From NCBI GenBank assembly GCA_947626675.1, contig CANQTC010000003.1, positions 153,356-217,355 of the forward strand: 64,000 nt of DNA, given 5' to 3'. Within the stretch, counting starts at the first letter, position 1. Each line of letters begins with the position of its first letter. The notes beneath the pieces are model-generated. The model made no database searches. It was not told the origin of the DNA and worked only from the letters and a program-made list of their open reading frames with translations. Position numbers and translations under genes: made by a program. Below are positions 1 through 8,601 of the stretch, in pieces. The DNA is from an uncultured Coprococcus sp. GTDB taxonomy: Bacteria; Bacillota; Clostridia; Lachnospirales; Lachnospiraceae.

Positions 1-2
1 CA

Positions 3-443
3 GGCTTATGGTTTGGTAGTTTTCAGGCGCTTATGCCGATGGCGGGATACTTTCTGGGAACTTTTTTTGCAGAGCTTGTAGTAAAATATTCTCATTGGAT
101 TGCATTTATACTGCTTTTATTAATCGGTGGTAATATGATAAAGGAGTCGTTTAGCAAATCAGAAGAAGTGAGCGGGAGTATGTCGGTTAAAGTGATGCTG
201 ATGCTTGCTGTTGCAACCAGTATTGATGCGCTTGCAGTAGGCGTTTCTTTTGCATTTCTTAAAGTAAATATCATGTGGGCTGTATTGTTTATCGGTGGTA
301 TCACTTTTCTTGTTTCGGCTGCCGGAATAAAGGCAGGAAGTATATTCGGCTCAAAGTATAAGTCGAAGGCAGAACTTACAGGCGGGATTATTTTGATACT
401 AATTGGGATAAAAATAGTATTGGACGGACTTGGAATTTTATGA
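3..443 (+). CDS. mntP: Putative manganese efflux pump MntP, C-terminal part (cut by window edge)
   Basis: The reading frame is open from base 3, upstream of the ORF-track Met, and reads GLWFGSFQALMPMAGYFLG, which matches the conserved start region of MntP (DUF204) proteins. The start codon and about the first 40 residues therefore lie outside the window. The visible part is very hydrophobic, with a second repeat-like segment (ATSIDALAVGVSFAFL) carrying the acidic residue typical of these transporters. The family exports Mn(II) across the cytoplasmic membrane and protects against manganese excess. In many bacteria mntP is controlled by a Mn riboswitch or MntR, but its upstream region is not visible here. 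Confidence 0.85.
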   Translation, partial: GLWFGSFQALMPMAGYFLGTFFAELVVKYSHWIAFILLLLIGGNMIKESFSKSEEVSGSMSVKVMLMLAVATSIDALAVGVSFAFLKVNIMWAVLFIGGITFLVSAAGIKAGSIFGSKYKSKAELTGGIILILIGIKIVLDGLGIL

Positions 444-475
444 ATAGTTAATATTTGAAAAGCTTGATATAAGGT

Positions 476-496
476 AAAAAAGCTGATATGCTTTTT
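476..496 (+). terminator. Short intrinsic terminator after mntP
   Basis: A 7-bp stem AAAAAGC / GCTTTTT with a 6-nt loop ends in a short T run. It lies between mntP and the DUF885 gene and is modest in strength. Confidence 0.5.
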
Positions 497-527
497 GAAA
501 AGCAAAAAAATAAGAGAGGAATAAAGA

Positions 528-2366
528 ATGTTTAAAATGAATTTAAAGGCGAAATGTAAGAAATTAGTTGCTGCTGTGACATGTACAGCGATGTTGTTTT
601 CATTTACGGCATGCAGCTCACATCTGTTTGGCGGCGGAGATGCGGATTCTTCTGACAAATATACGGATGTACAGAAGAAGTTTGAAGAATATCTGGATGC
701 TTACTATAAAGATTGTGTTACAGATGATACCCTGTCGTATAATTATTCGATAAAGGATGGGGCTTCAATGGGGGTTGAAGAACCGGAAGTTTCCCTTGGC
801 GATTTTGATATGTCAGATGAGGGAATTGCAGAAGATAAAGCCGAATTTGATAAATTCTTTAATGACCTGAAAGCATTTGATAAAAAGAAACTGACAGAAA
901 ACCAGCAGCTTACTTATGATGTGCTGTATGAGTATTTTGAAACGGAGGAATTGTCCTACCAGAATATCTATCTGTATGAGCCGTTTTCGCCGATGAGGGG
1001 TGTGCAGGCAAATCTGTCGACAAATTTTACGGATTACAGATTTGATGATAAGGGAGATGTAGAACGATATATCCAGCTCATTAATATGACAAGGGACTAT
1101 TTTGGAAAATGTATTGAATTTGAAAAAACAAAATCTGAAAAAGGATATTTTATGAGCGATGCTGTTTGCGATAAAGTAATAGAGCAGTGTAATGATTTTA
1201 TAAAGGATAAAGAAAATCATTTTATGATTTCTGTGTTTGATGCAAATATTGATAAACTTGAATTTCTTACAGAGGATGAAAAGGAAACATTTAAGAAACA
1301 AAACAAAGAAGCTGTTCTGAATAACCTGATACCGGCATATGAGGATACAAAGAAATGCATGGAGTCACTGAAAGGAACCGGAAAAAATGCAGAAGGCGTA
1401 TGTAAGTATGAGGGCGGAAAAGATTATTATTCATATTTGTTAAAACATTATGCAGGAACTTCAAAGACGCCTGAAGAAGTAATTAAGATGCTTGAAACAG
1501 AATACCAGTCATTGATGACGGAGATGTATATGGCGCTGATGGAGGATATGGATGCATATGAGTATTTTTCATCAAATTATGACAGTTTATTTGCAGCAGC
1601 AGATAGTATGTCAGCAACAGAAGTGATAGATAAGCTGATGGAGGTAGCGACAGAGCATTATCCTGCTTTTGAAAAGATACAGTATAAAGCGGATTATCTG
1701 GATAAGAGCCTTGAAACGATTATGGATAATACGCTGGCTTATTATATGTCGCCGGCATATGATGACCAGAATAATAATCTGATTCGTGTCAATGGACTTC
1801 ATCCGGATGGCATGTGGACAACACTTGCACACGAAGGATATCCGGGACATATGCTTCAGAATGCATATTTTATGTCTACGAACCCTGAGCCGGTAAGAAC
1901 ATTACACAACTTTCTGGGATATATGGAAGGCTGGGCGATGTATGCATGTTATGATGCTGTAGACTATTATGAATTTGATGAGGATGCTAAGCCATATGCA
2001 AAGACATTATCTACGGTATATAGAATTAACGATGAAATCAGTTATCTTGTAATGGGAAGAATCGACCTCGGTATTAATTACGAAGGATGGTCACTTCAGG
2101 ATACAAGTGATTATATGAACGAGAATGGCTTTAACGGAGAAGCTGCGGAAGAATTATACTACACAATGGTTGGTGACCCGGCAGTATACCAGAGTTATTC
2201 AACGGGTTATTATGAGCTTAAAGAGCTTCACGATTATGCAGAGAAGAAGCTTGGCGCGAACTTTGATGTAAAAGAATTTAATACTGTTATACTTAAGACA
2301 GGACCATGTCAATACGATATATTGAAAGAACAGATAGATAAATATATAGACGATGCATCAAAATAA
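528..2366 (+). CDS. DUF885 family lipoprotein, putative metallopeptidase
   Basis: The 612-residue product begins with a lipoprotein signal peptide (positive N-terminus, hydrophobic core, lipobox FTAC at about residues 26-29), so it should be anchored on the outer face of the membrane. The mature part matches the DUF885 family, large mostly helical proteins thought to be zinc peptidases. The key motif HEGYPGH is visible at residues 435-441, and a downstream YMEGWAMYA segment supplies the expected glutamate. Family length is usually 550-620, so it looks complete. It is preceded by an AGAGAGGAATAAAG ribosome-binding site and followed by a strong terminator, so it may be monocistronic. The substrate is unknown; peptide scavenging is an inference. 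Confidence 0.85.
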   Translation: MFKMNLKAKCKKLVAAVTCTAMLFSFTACSSHLFGGGDADSSDKYTDVQKKFEEYLDAYYKDCVTDDTLSYNYSIKDGASMGVEEPEVSLGDFDMSDEGIAEDKAEFDKFFNDLKAFDKKKLTENQQLTYDVLYEYFETEELSYQNIYLYEPFSPMRGVQANLSTNFTDYRFDDKGDVERYIQLINMTRDYFGKCIEFEKTKSEKGYFMSDAVCDKVIEQCNDFIKDKENHFMISVFDANIDKLEFLTEDEKETFKKQNKEAVLNNLIPAYEDTKKCMESLKGTGKNAEGVCKYEGGKDYYSYLLKHYAGTSKTPEEVIKMLETEYQSLMTEMYMALMEDMDAYEYFSSNYDSLFAAADSMSATEVIDKLMEVATEHYPAFEKIQYKADYLDKSLETIMDNTLAYYMSPAYDDQNNNLIRVNGLHPDGMWTTLAHEGYPGHMLQNAYFMSTNPEPVRTLHNFLGYMEGWAMYACYDAVDYYEFDEDAKPYAKTLSTVYRINDEISYLVMGRIDLGINYEGWSLQDTSDYMNENGFNGEAAEELYYTMVGDPAVYQSYSTGYYELKELHDYAEKKLGANFDVKEFNTVILKTGPCQYDILKEQIDKYIDDASK

Positions 2367-2397
2367 TCATTTGTAATGATTGATTGGATTTGTACAA

Positions 2398-2437
2398 ACG
2401 GGAGGAATGTGATAAAAACATGCCTCCCGTATTTTTT
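2398..2437 (+). terminator. Intrinsic terminator of the DUF885 gene
   Basis: ACGGGAGG pairs perfectly with CCTCCCGT, with an inner ATGT/ACAT extension, and is followed by ATTTTTT. The ORF-track start of the next gene (2376) lies upstream of this hairpin, which argues that the real start of that gene is downstream. Confidence 0.85.
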
Positions 2438-2519
2438 GCGAAAATATCAAAATATTTTGGAATGTTGCCATGTCATACTGCATATATATTATGGATGCCT
2501 GACTGATTGTGAAACTGAT

Positions 2520-4211
2520 ATGGATTGTTCAGAGGTTATAACAAGCGAAGAATATGTAGATTATATAGTAGAATACAACGGAGACATCAATTCCCTCAGA
2601 GAATATTATGCGGATAATTGCCTTAATTTTATCAATACAAGATATGCCATCGCATACAGAAGAAAGCCTGATGATTATATGGAGATTTTTTCCAGGCTGG
2701 CGTATAATTTATTCCCTAAACTATATGGACTGATGGATACAAGCAGTATGGAAACGACAGGTGTTATCAATGTACAAAGGGAAAATATTCTTGGACTTAC
2801 AGGAAGGAATACAATTATCGGTATTGTTGATACCGGTATTGATATAAGCAGTAGTCTGTTTAGAACAAGTACGGGGGAAACAAGAATACTTGCGGCATGG
2901 GACCAGTCGGCAGAGTATACTGGTACGGCCAGATACAACTATGGGAGGGAGTATAGTAAGGAGGAGATACAGGCTGCCATAGAAAATGGAGAACGGATAC
3001 TTCGGGATAATACGGGACATGGGACATTTCTGACAGGGATTGCGGCAGGTGGCAGAAGTGATGAATTTACAGGGGCTGCACCTGAGGCGGCGCTTGTTGT
3101 CGTGAAACTGAAAGAGGCAAAACAGAATATCAGAAGCCTATATGGAGTTCCGAACGATGTGGAAGCCTATGCAGAAAATGATATCATGTTAGGAATAGCT
3201 TATATCATGCAGATTGTATATCAATATAAAGCGCAGGTTTCAATTCTGATAGGACTGGGAACCAATAGCGGAAGCCATTCCAGTTCAAGTGCGCTGGAAT
3301 CTTATATCAATACACTTGGCATCCTGCCTGGTATAGCGATTTCTGTAGGAGCAGGAAATGAAGGTGTAGCGGGACATCATTTCGCCGGATTGGTGGAGGA
3401 AAATGAAAGCTATGATATTATTGAAATTAATGTAAGTAATAATGATAGTTTTACGCTGGAGATATGGGGGCAGGTGCCTAATATATATTCTGTTGCAATT
3501 GAGATTCCGGGTGGAGAATACATAGAGAGAATACCGCCGCGTTTTGACAGAAGTGAAAGGATAAGGCCTATCTTTGGCGGAGGTGAAATCTATGTGGATT
3601 ATTTTCTTGTTGAAGACAGTTCGGGACAGGAGCTTATCATGATGCGTTTTTTTGCGCCCGCGAACGGACTTTGGCGTATAAGAGTATATTCGGTGGGAGA
3701 TACGGAAAAACGATATGATGCATGGCTTCCAATAACGGACTTTTTATCATATGAAACGCGTTTTGTAAGACCTTCGCCTGATATGACGCTGACAAATCCG
3801 GCTACCGCTGAGACCGTAATATGTGTAGGCGCATATAATCATGTAAATGGAGGAATTTATCTTGAAAGTAGCAGAGGATATACAATGGATAACAGGATAA
3901 AGCCTGATTTGGTTGCTCCTGGTGTCGATGTGTATGGCCCGGGCAGATTCAATGATTTTATCAGGACGAGTGGAACATCTGTTGCGGCGGCACATGCTGC
4001 AGGCTGTGCTTCATTGATGCTGCAATGGGCAAGAGAAAGAGGTGTTCAGAATTATATCAATGGAAATCAAATCAGACGTTATCTTATCAGGGGAGCAGAC
4101 AGACCGGGTATTGTGAATGGATTATTAGATGTAAAGGCATATCCGAACAGAGAATGGGGCTGGGGGATTCTTGATATCTATGAAACATTTAATATATTCA
4201 GGAATGTCTGA
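2520..4211 (+). CDS. S8 family (subtilisin-like) serine peptidase, Csp-like
   Basis: A subtilase with the complete catalytic triad, counted from the chosen start: Asp104 in GIVDTGID, His167 in NTGHGTFL, and Ser487 in TSGTSVAAA. I chose ATG 2520 (MDCSEVITSEEY) because the track start at 2376 would translate through the preceding terminator. This gives 563 residues, and the N-terminal SEEYVDYIVEY segment matches my memory of clostridial Csp-like S8 peptidases. No clear ribosome-binding site precedes 2520, so the start remains uncertain. There is no signal peptide. A long insert between His and Ser (residues about 290-420) is typical of the CspA/B/C group, which activates the cortex lytic enzyme SleC during spore germination. 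No sleC is adjacent, so a germination role is only an inference. Confidence 0.85.
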   Translation: MDCSEVITSEEYVDYIVEYNGDINSLREYYADNCLNFINTRYAIAYRRKPDDYMEIFSRLAYNLFPKLYGLMDTSSMETTGVINVQRENILGLTGRNTIIGIVDTGIDISSSLFRTSTGETRILAAWDQSAEYTGTARYNYGREYSKEEIQAAIENGERILRDNTGHGTFLTGIAAGGRSDEFTGAAPEAALVVVKLKEAKQNIRSLYGVPNDVEAYAENDIMLGIAYIMQIVYQYKAQVSILIGLGTNSGSHSSSSALESYINTLGILPGIAISVGAGNEGVAGHHFAGLVEENESYDIIEINVSNNDSFTLEIWGQVPNIYSVAIEIPGGEYIERIPPRFDRSERIRPIFGGGEIYVDYFLVEDSSGQELIMMRFFAPANGLWRIRVYSVGDTEKRYDAWLPITDFLSYETRFVRPSPDMTLTNPATAETVICVGAYNHVNGGIYLESSRGYTMDNRIKPDLVAPGVDVYGPGRFNDFIRTSGTSVAAAHAAGCASLMLQWARERGVQNYINGNQIRRYLIRGADRPGIVNGLLDVKAYPNREWGWGILDIYETFNIFRNV

Positions 4212-4253
4212 TGCGGAATGGTTATAAAAAATTTGAAAAATGTAAAAAAACTA

Positions 4254-4282
4254 TTGACAAACGATGAAGCATAGACTAAAAT
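4254..4282 (+). promoter_or_regulatory. Sigma-A type promoter of the metNIQ leader
   Basis: TTGACA, a 17-bp spacer, then TAAAAT. Transcription would start near 4289, giving a leader of about 235 nt before metN. Confidence 0.8.
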
Positions 4283-4343
4283 AGGCAACATAAAACACAT
4301 TAGTCCTATATAATTACTAGGAAAATAGAAAGGAAAAGGCAAT

Positions 4344-4439
4344 ATGAAAGTTAAAAGTATGATGAATAATATGATATGTTTTTGTATGGCTGTATATAAT
4401 CATATAGCTTATTTTCATATGTCTTGTGCGCCCAGGTAG
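4344..4439 (+). CDS. Putative Met/Cys-rich leader peptide upstream of metNIQ
   Basis: A 31-codon ORF, too short for the supplied track, lies between the metNIQ promoter and an intrinsic terminator. It is preceded by AGGAAAAGG, a plausible Shine-Dalgarno region. It starts MKVKSMMNNMICFCM and ends HMSCAPR followed by TAG. Six of 31 codons are Met and three are Cys, unusual even for an AT-rich stretch. Location, composition and the hairpin starting 16 nt after its stop codon suggest translation-dependent control of metNIQ, by ribosome stalling or nascent-peptide arrest. I see no S-box, T-box or SAM-II motif in the leader. Function is inferred; comparative conservation would settle whether it is translated. 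Confidence 0.6.
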   Translation: MKVKSMMNNMICFCMAVYNHIAYFHMSCAPR

Positions 4440-4455
4440 ATATAGCGATATTTTC

Positions 4456-4490
4456 AAACAGGTGTCATGAGTGTATGACACCTGTTTTTT
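4456..4490 (+). terminator. Attenuator-like intrinsic terminator upstream of metN
   Basis: A perfect 13-bp stem AAACAGGTGTCAT / ATGACACCTGTTT with a 6-nt loop, ending in a T run, lies 34 nt before metN and downstream of the promoter at 4254. It should stop transcription unless something prevents folding. The segment GCGCC in the last codons of the leader ORF could weakly pair with GGTGT in the 5' arm. Confidence 0.85.
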
Positions 4491-4523
4491 AGTGTATATA
4501 GTATATGAAAGAGAGAAAAACAT

Positions 4524-5570
4524 ATGTCAGAAATTGTAATTGAGCATGTATCAAAAGCATTTAAAACAAAAGATGGAATTGTAAATGCGTTAAATGATGT
4601 AAATATTGAAATTGATGCCGGAGATATATTTGGGATTATTGGGATGTCGGGAGCCGGAAAAAGTACATTGGTACGATGTATGAACTTTCTTGAGACACCA
4701 ACAGAAGGAAAAGTCATTGTACAGGGATTGGAACTTGGAACGCTTTCAGGAAAAAGACTTCGGAAGCAGCGGGAACAGATGGGAATGATATTCCAGCATT
4801 TTAATCTGCTTATGCAGAAAACGGTGTTGGAAAATGTATGTTTTCCGCTTTACATAAAGAAGATGTCGCGGGGGGAGGCAAGAAAGAAGGCGCTTGAATT
4901 ACTTGAAATCGTTGGAATTTCAGATAAAGCGAAGGCATATCCGGCACAGCTTTCGGGCGGGCAGAAGCAGAGAGTCGCAATCGCGAGGGCATTAGCATCT
5001 GACCCTAAAATATTATTATGTGATGAAGCAACAAGTGCACTGGACCCGCAGACAACATCTGCCATATTGAAACTGCTGAAGGATATAAATGATAGATTTG
5101 GAATAACAATTGTTATGATAACCCATCAGATGTCGGTTGTACGGGAGATATGTAATAAAGTAGCAATTATGAAAGAGGGGCAGGTTGTGGAAAAGGGATG
5201 TACAGTGGATATATTTAATCATCCATCGTCAAAAGTTACGCGCGAATTGCTCCACGATGATGTTGAGACCGATTCAGCTCAGATGATAGCAAGGCTGCAA
5301 AAGGAGATTCAAGGCGGTGAGAAAATCCGTATAGTATATTCTGAAAATTCCGCTTTTGAACCTGTCGTTGCGAACCTTATATTGCAGTACGGAGAGCCTG
5401 TGAATATTCTGAAGGCTGATACAAAAAACGTAGGCGGCATTGCAAAGGGGGAGATGATTTTAGAGTTTATGAAAGATTCTGAGAATGTTGAAGCAATGAA
5501 AAATCAGCTTAAGGCCAGTGGGTTGGAAATAGAAACATATAATTACGATGCAGATAAGGAGGACAAATAG
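4524..5570 (+). CDS. metN: Methionine ABC transporter ATP-binding protein MetN
   Basis: A 348-residue ABC ATPase powering methionine uptake. Walker A is GMSGAGKST (about residues 39-47), the Q-loop is IFQHFNLL, the signature is LSGGQKQRVAIARAL and Walker B is ILLCDEATSALD. The C-terminal 90 residues form the NIL (ACT-like) domain, which in E. coli MetN binds methionine and inhibits transport when the amino acid is plentiful. This domain separates MetN from other amino-acid ABC ATPases. The gene starts the metN-metI-metQ operon, and its own GAAAGAGAG ribosome site follows the leader terminator. Confidence 0.95.
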   Translation: MSEIVIEHVSKAFKTKDGIVNALNDVNIEIDAGDIFGIIGMSGAGKSTLVRCMNFLETPTEGKVIVQGLELGTLSGKRLRKQREQMGMIFQHFNLLMQKTVLENVCFPLYIKKMSRGEARKKALELLEIVGISDKAKAYPAQLSGGQKQRVAIARALASDPKILLCDEATSALDPQTTSAILKLLKDINDRFGITIVMITHQMSVVREICNKVAIMKEGQVVEKGCTVDIFNHPSSKVTRELLHDDVETDSAQMIARLQKEIQGGEKIRIVYSENSAFEPVVANLILQYGEPVNILKADTKNVGGIAKGEMILEFMKDSENVEAMKNQLKASGLEIETYNYDADKEDK

Positions 5571-5571
5571 T

Positions 5572-6234
5572 ATGTGGACAAAAGAAGTCATCAATATGAT
5601 AGAAATGGGAATATTAGAAACGGTTTATATGACGCTTGTTGCAACATTTGCAGGTTATATATTAGGTCTTCCGATGGGGGTTTTGCTCTGTGTATCAGAT
5701 AAAGGCGGTTTAAAGCCAAATGCTGTTTTATATAAGGTGCTTGACATCATTGCGAATATCGTAAGAAGTGTTCCGTTTTTGATATTATTGATTTTACTGA
5801 TACCATTTACAAGAGTCGTTGTGGGGAAAAGCTATGGTTCATCAGCAACCATTGTACCGCTCGTTGTTGCCGCTGTGCCTTTTATTGCGAGAATGGTGGA
5901 ATCATCATTAAAAGAAGTGGATTCCGGTGTCGTTGAAGCGGCAAAATCTATGGGGGCAGGCAACCTGCGTATTATCATTAAGGTTCTTCTTGTTGAAGCA
6001 AGAACATCATTGATAACAGGCGTAACCATAGCAATCGGAACAATTCTGGGTTATTCGGCTATGGCAGGTACCGTTGGCGGCGGCGGGCTGGGCGATATAG
6101 CAGTTCGTTATGGATACTACCGGTATCAGTCGGATATTATGATGGTTACGGTTATATTACTGATTGTTTTAGTACAGTTATTTCAATCAACAGGAATGTT
6201 GGTAGCAAATAAATTAGATAAGAGAAAAAAATAA
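5572..6234 (+). CDS. metI: Methionine ABC transporter permease MetI
   Basis: A 220-residue inner-membrane permease with about five hydrophobic segments and the EAA-type loop (VVEAAKSMGAGNLRIIIKVLL) that contacts MetN. I start at ATG 5572 (MWTKEVINM) because AAGGAGG sits at proper distance, whereas the track start at 5548 lies inside metN. The metN stop codon and this start are one base apart, which fits translational coupling. The length and the GYSAMAGTVGGGGLGD segment are typical of MetI. Confidence 0.95.
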   Translation: MWTKEVINMIEMGILETVYMTLVATFAGYILGLPMGVLLCVSDKGGLKPNAVLYKVLDIIANIVRSVPFLILLILLIPFTRVVVGKSYGSSATIVPLVVAAVPFIARMVESSLKEVDSGVVEAAKSMGAGNLRIIIKVLLVEARTSLITGVTIAIGTILGYSAMAGTVGGGGLGDIAVRYGYYRYQSDIMMVTVILLIVLVQLFQSTGMLVANKLDKRKK

Positions 6235-6254
6235 AAGAAAGAAGGAAAAAGGAA

Positions 6255-7172
6255 ATGAGAAAAAACTTAAAAAAATTATTGGCACTTGCAGTTACAGGTA
6301 CATTTTTAGTAGGAGCATTAGCAGGCTGCGGAAATGCTTCTGATGATAAAACAACAACTGCAACAACTGCGGAGCAGACGACAGAAGGCGACACAGCAGG
6401 TGGTGATGACGTATCGACAGAAGCTGCAAACGATGGCGAGCTTAAGGAAATTACAATCGCGGCATCCGCTACGCCACATGCGGAGATTCTTGAACAGGCA
6501 AAGGCGGCTTTAAAGGAAAAGGGATATGATTTAAAGATTACGGTATTTGATGATTATGTACAACCGAATCTTGTAGTAGAAAGCGGTGAGTTTGATGCAA
6601 ACTATATACAACATCTGCCATACCTGAATAACTTCAATGAAGAAAATGGTACGCATATCGTATCAGTAGGTGAAATTCATTATGAGCCATTTGGCATTTA
6701 TCCGGGTACAAAGAAGAGTCTTGAAGATATTGCAGACGGTGATGAAATCGCTGTTCCAAATGACACTACGAATGAAGCGCGTGCATTACTGTTATTGCAG
6801 GATAACGGCATTATTACACTAAAGGATGGCGCAGGGCTTACAGCGACAGTAAACGATATCCAGGACAACCCGCATAATGTGAAAATTATAGAGCTTGAAG
6901 CTGCCCAGGTCGCAAGAGTTGCAGGTGAAACACCATATGTCGTTCTGAATGGAAACTATGCACTTGAAGCGGGATTTTCAGTAGGAAAAGATGCGCTGGC
7001 ATATGAAAAATCAGATTCAGAGGCAGCCAAAACATATGTCAATATCATTGCTGTCAAGGAAGGCAATGAAAACAATGAAGGTATTCAGGCGCTTGTTGAT
7101 ATATTGAAGTCAGATGAAATTAAGAAATATATCAATGATACATATGATGGTGCAGTCATTCCGTTTGAATAA
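6255..7172 (+). CDS. metQ: Methionine-binding lipoprotein MetQ (NlpA family)
   Basis: A 305-residue substrate-binding lipoprotein of the MetQ/NlpA family. The signal peptide ends in a lipobox (LAGC, Cys about residue 26) and is followed by a Thr/Glu/Asp-rich linker to residue about 60. The binding domain starts ITIAASATPHAEILEQ and contains GEFDANYIQHLPYL, both characteristic of MetQ. It captures methionine outside the membrane and delivers it to MetI. It is the last gene of the operon and is followed by a hairpin. Confidence 0.95.
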   Translation: MRKNLKKLLALAVTGTFLVGALAGCGNASDDKTTTATTAEQTTEGDTAGGDDVSTEAANDGELKEITIAASATPHAEILEQAKAALKEKGYDLKITVFDDYVQPNLVVESGEFDANYIQHLPYLNNFNEENGTHIVSVGEIHYEPFGIYPGTKKSLEDIADGDEIAVPNDTTNEARALLLLQDNGIITLKDGAGLTATVNDIQDNPHNVKIIELEAAQVARVAGETPYVVLNGNYALEAGFSVGKDALAYEKSDSEAAKTYVNIIAVKEGNENNEGIQALVDILKSDEIKKYINDTYDGAVIPFE

Positions 7173-7228
7173 AAAACAGATGAAATTTTCCAATACTCTA
7201 AATAAAAATAAATAATTAACTCATAAAA

Positions 7229-7265
7229 GACAGTAATGGACTTTGTTCGTTACTGTCTATTGTTA
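7229..7265 (+). terminator. Terminator of the metNIQ operon
   Basis: A 9-bp perfect stem AGACAGTAA / TTACTGTCT is followed by a T-rich but interrupted tract (ATTGTTAT). Confidence 0.65.
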
Positions 7266-7333
7266 TATTGGGAAAAAAATGATATATTTATTTTGTAGAA
7301 AACCTTAAATCAAAAAACGGAGGAGTAAATATT

Positions 7334-7936
7334 ATGTATATTACATGTTTGGATTTGGAAGGCGTATTAGTACCTGAGATTTGGATTGCATTTGCAGAGG
7401 CAAGCGGAATACCGGAACTTAAGAGAACAACAAGAGATGAACCGGATTATGATAAGCTTATGAACTGGAGACTTGGCATATTAAAGGAGCATGGACTTGG
7501 ACTGAAAGAAATTCAGGAAACAATCGCAAAGATTGAACCGATTCCGGGAGCAAAAGAATTCCTTGACGAGCTTCGTTCCATCTGTCAGGTCATTATAATC
7601 AGTGATACATTTTCACAGTTTGCAGGCCCTCTTATGAAGAAGCTCGGCTATCCTACTATTTTCTGTAATGAACTGGTCGTTGCAGATGACGGAGAGATAA
7701 CAGGTTTTAAAATGCGTTGTGAACAGTCAAAGCTTACTACAGTTAAGGCATTACAGTCCATTGGTTACGATACGATTGCAAGCGGAGACAGTCATAACGA
7801 CCTTGGAATGATATACGCAAGTAAAGCAGGCTTCCTTTTTAAGAGTACAGACCAGATTAAAGCGGATAATCCTGAACTTTTGGCATTTGATACATACGAT
7901 GAGCTTATGGCAGCAATCAAGAAGGCTATGGATTAA
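7334..7936 (+). CDS. thrH: ThrH-type phosphoserine phosphatase / homoserine phosphotransferase
   Basis: A 200-residue HAD-superfamily enzyme that closely resembles ThrH of Pseudomonas, starting with CLDLEGVLVPEIWIAFAE. HAD motif I is DLEGV, motif II is the ISDTF region, and motif IV is SGDSHNDLGM. ThrH enzymes remove phosphate from phosphoserine in serine synthesis and can transfer it to homoserine, giving phosphohomoserine for threonine synthesis. The protein is cytosolic and full length. A GGAGGAGTAA ribosome site precedes ATG 7334. Closeness to the methionine transporter may be coincidental, as a terminator separates them. Confidence 0.92.
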   Translation: MYITCLDLEGVLVPEIWIAFAEASGIPELKRTTRDEPDYDKLMNWRLGILKEHGLGLKEIQETIAKIEPIPGAKEFLDELRSICQVIIISDTFSQFAGPLMKKLGYPTIFCNELVVADDGEITGFKMRCEQSKLTTVKALQSIGYDTIASGDSHNDLGMIYASKAGFLFKSTDQIKADNPELLAFDTYDELMAAIKKAMD

Positions 7937-7950
7937 TACGGGGAAAAAAG

Positions 7951-8469
7951 ATGAGATATAAGAGTGTAAATGAACCGGATAGCATAGAACTTCATGATGC
8001 TGTAATTAAAACGTTTGAAATGTCTCAGCAGAATGATGTGCTTACGCTGCTCGTGGAAGGCGCTGTTGTTCAATCCGGAAATTCGCAGAATGAATTCTAT
8101 ACAGACAAGTATTCGGACCAGATGCAGATACGTTTTGTGAATCCTGTGATAGAGGCGGTTCTTTTGGAAGGGCATAAATATTATGATGCAAATGACAGAC
8201 TGATAGAGCAGGTTCCTGACCAGGTGCTGCTGCCTGAAGAATATGGCAGGGTTATGAAGCAGTTTAATGCGTGTTACATATTTTATGCAGGTACACCTAA
8301 GGAAAAAGTTGTTCAGAATTATACAGGGCAGGATATGCGGACACTGGCAGAGGATATGAAGTGTTATCAGATGATTATTGATGTAGAAGACGAGTCTTAT
8401 GTAATCAGCTTTTATTATGAAAAAGTGATTGCGGAGTGGGAACATTTTCTGAATAAAGCGAACGTATGA
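7951..8469 (+). CDS. Hypothetical cytosolic protein, 172 aa
   Basis: This small acidic protein starts 14 nt after thrH and is probably cotranscribed with it. It has no signal peptide or membrane segment. Recognisable stretches are EGHKYYDANDRLIE in the middle and a C-terminal FYYEKVIAEWEHFLNKA. I believe similar proteins occur in other Lachnospiraceae but I cannot name a family. Codon use matches its neighbours and the GGGGAAAAAAG ribosome site is acceptable, so the gene looks real. No function can be assigned. Confidence 0.7.
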   Translation: MRYKSVNEPDSIELHDAVIKTFEMSQQNDVLTLLVEGAVVQSGNSQNEFYTDKYSDQMQIRFVNPVIEAVLLEGHKYYDANDRLIEQVPDQVLLPEEYGRVMKQFNACYIFYAGTPKEKVVQNYTGQDMRTLAEDMKCYQMIIDVEDESYVISFYYEKVIAEWEHFLNKANV

Positions 8470-8556
8470 AACGGGTATACGGACGGATATGGATATTGGC
8501 AGAAAATATAGAAAGAGAATGCAACTGAAATGTACATTTTTTGCAACTACAGATGC

Positions 8557-8585
8557 TTGACAAAGTTGAAATATAATTGTATACA
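8557..8585 (+). promoter_or_regulatory. Putative promoter for the small membrane-protein genes
   Basis: TTGACA, 17 bp, TATACA. The predicted transcript start (about 8591) is only some 10 nt before ATG 8602, so the message would be nearly leaderless with a clipped AGAGGTG ribosome site. The match is good but that geometry is odd. Confidence 0.5.
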
Positions 8586-8601
8586 TTAAGAGGTGATATA
8601 A

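Noticed and set aside
92-658. 188-aa - strand ORF over mntP
   Set aside because: It is antisense to a recognisable transporter gene and the start of a lipoprotein gene, with no family signal of its own.
2376-2519. Extended N-terminus of the S8 peptidase in the ORF track
   Set aside because: This part covers the terminator of the previous gene (2398-2437) and gives an implausible start region; ATG 2520 is more likely.
4283-4460. S-box (SAM-I) riboswitch upstream of metN
   Set aside because: No conserved SAM-I core or four-way junction pattern could be found; the leader is instead taken up by the Met-rich small ORF.
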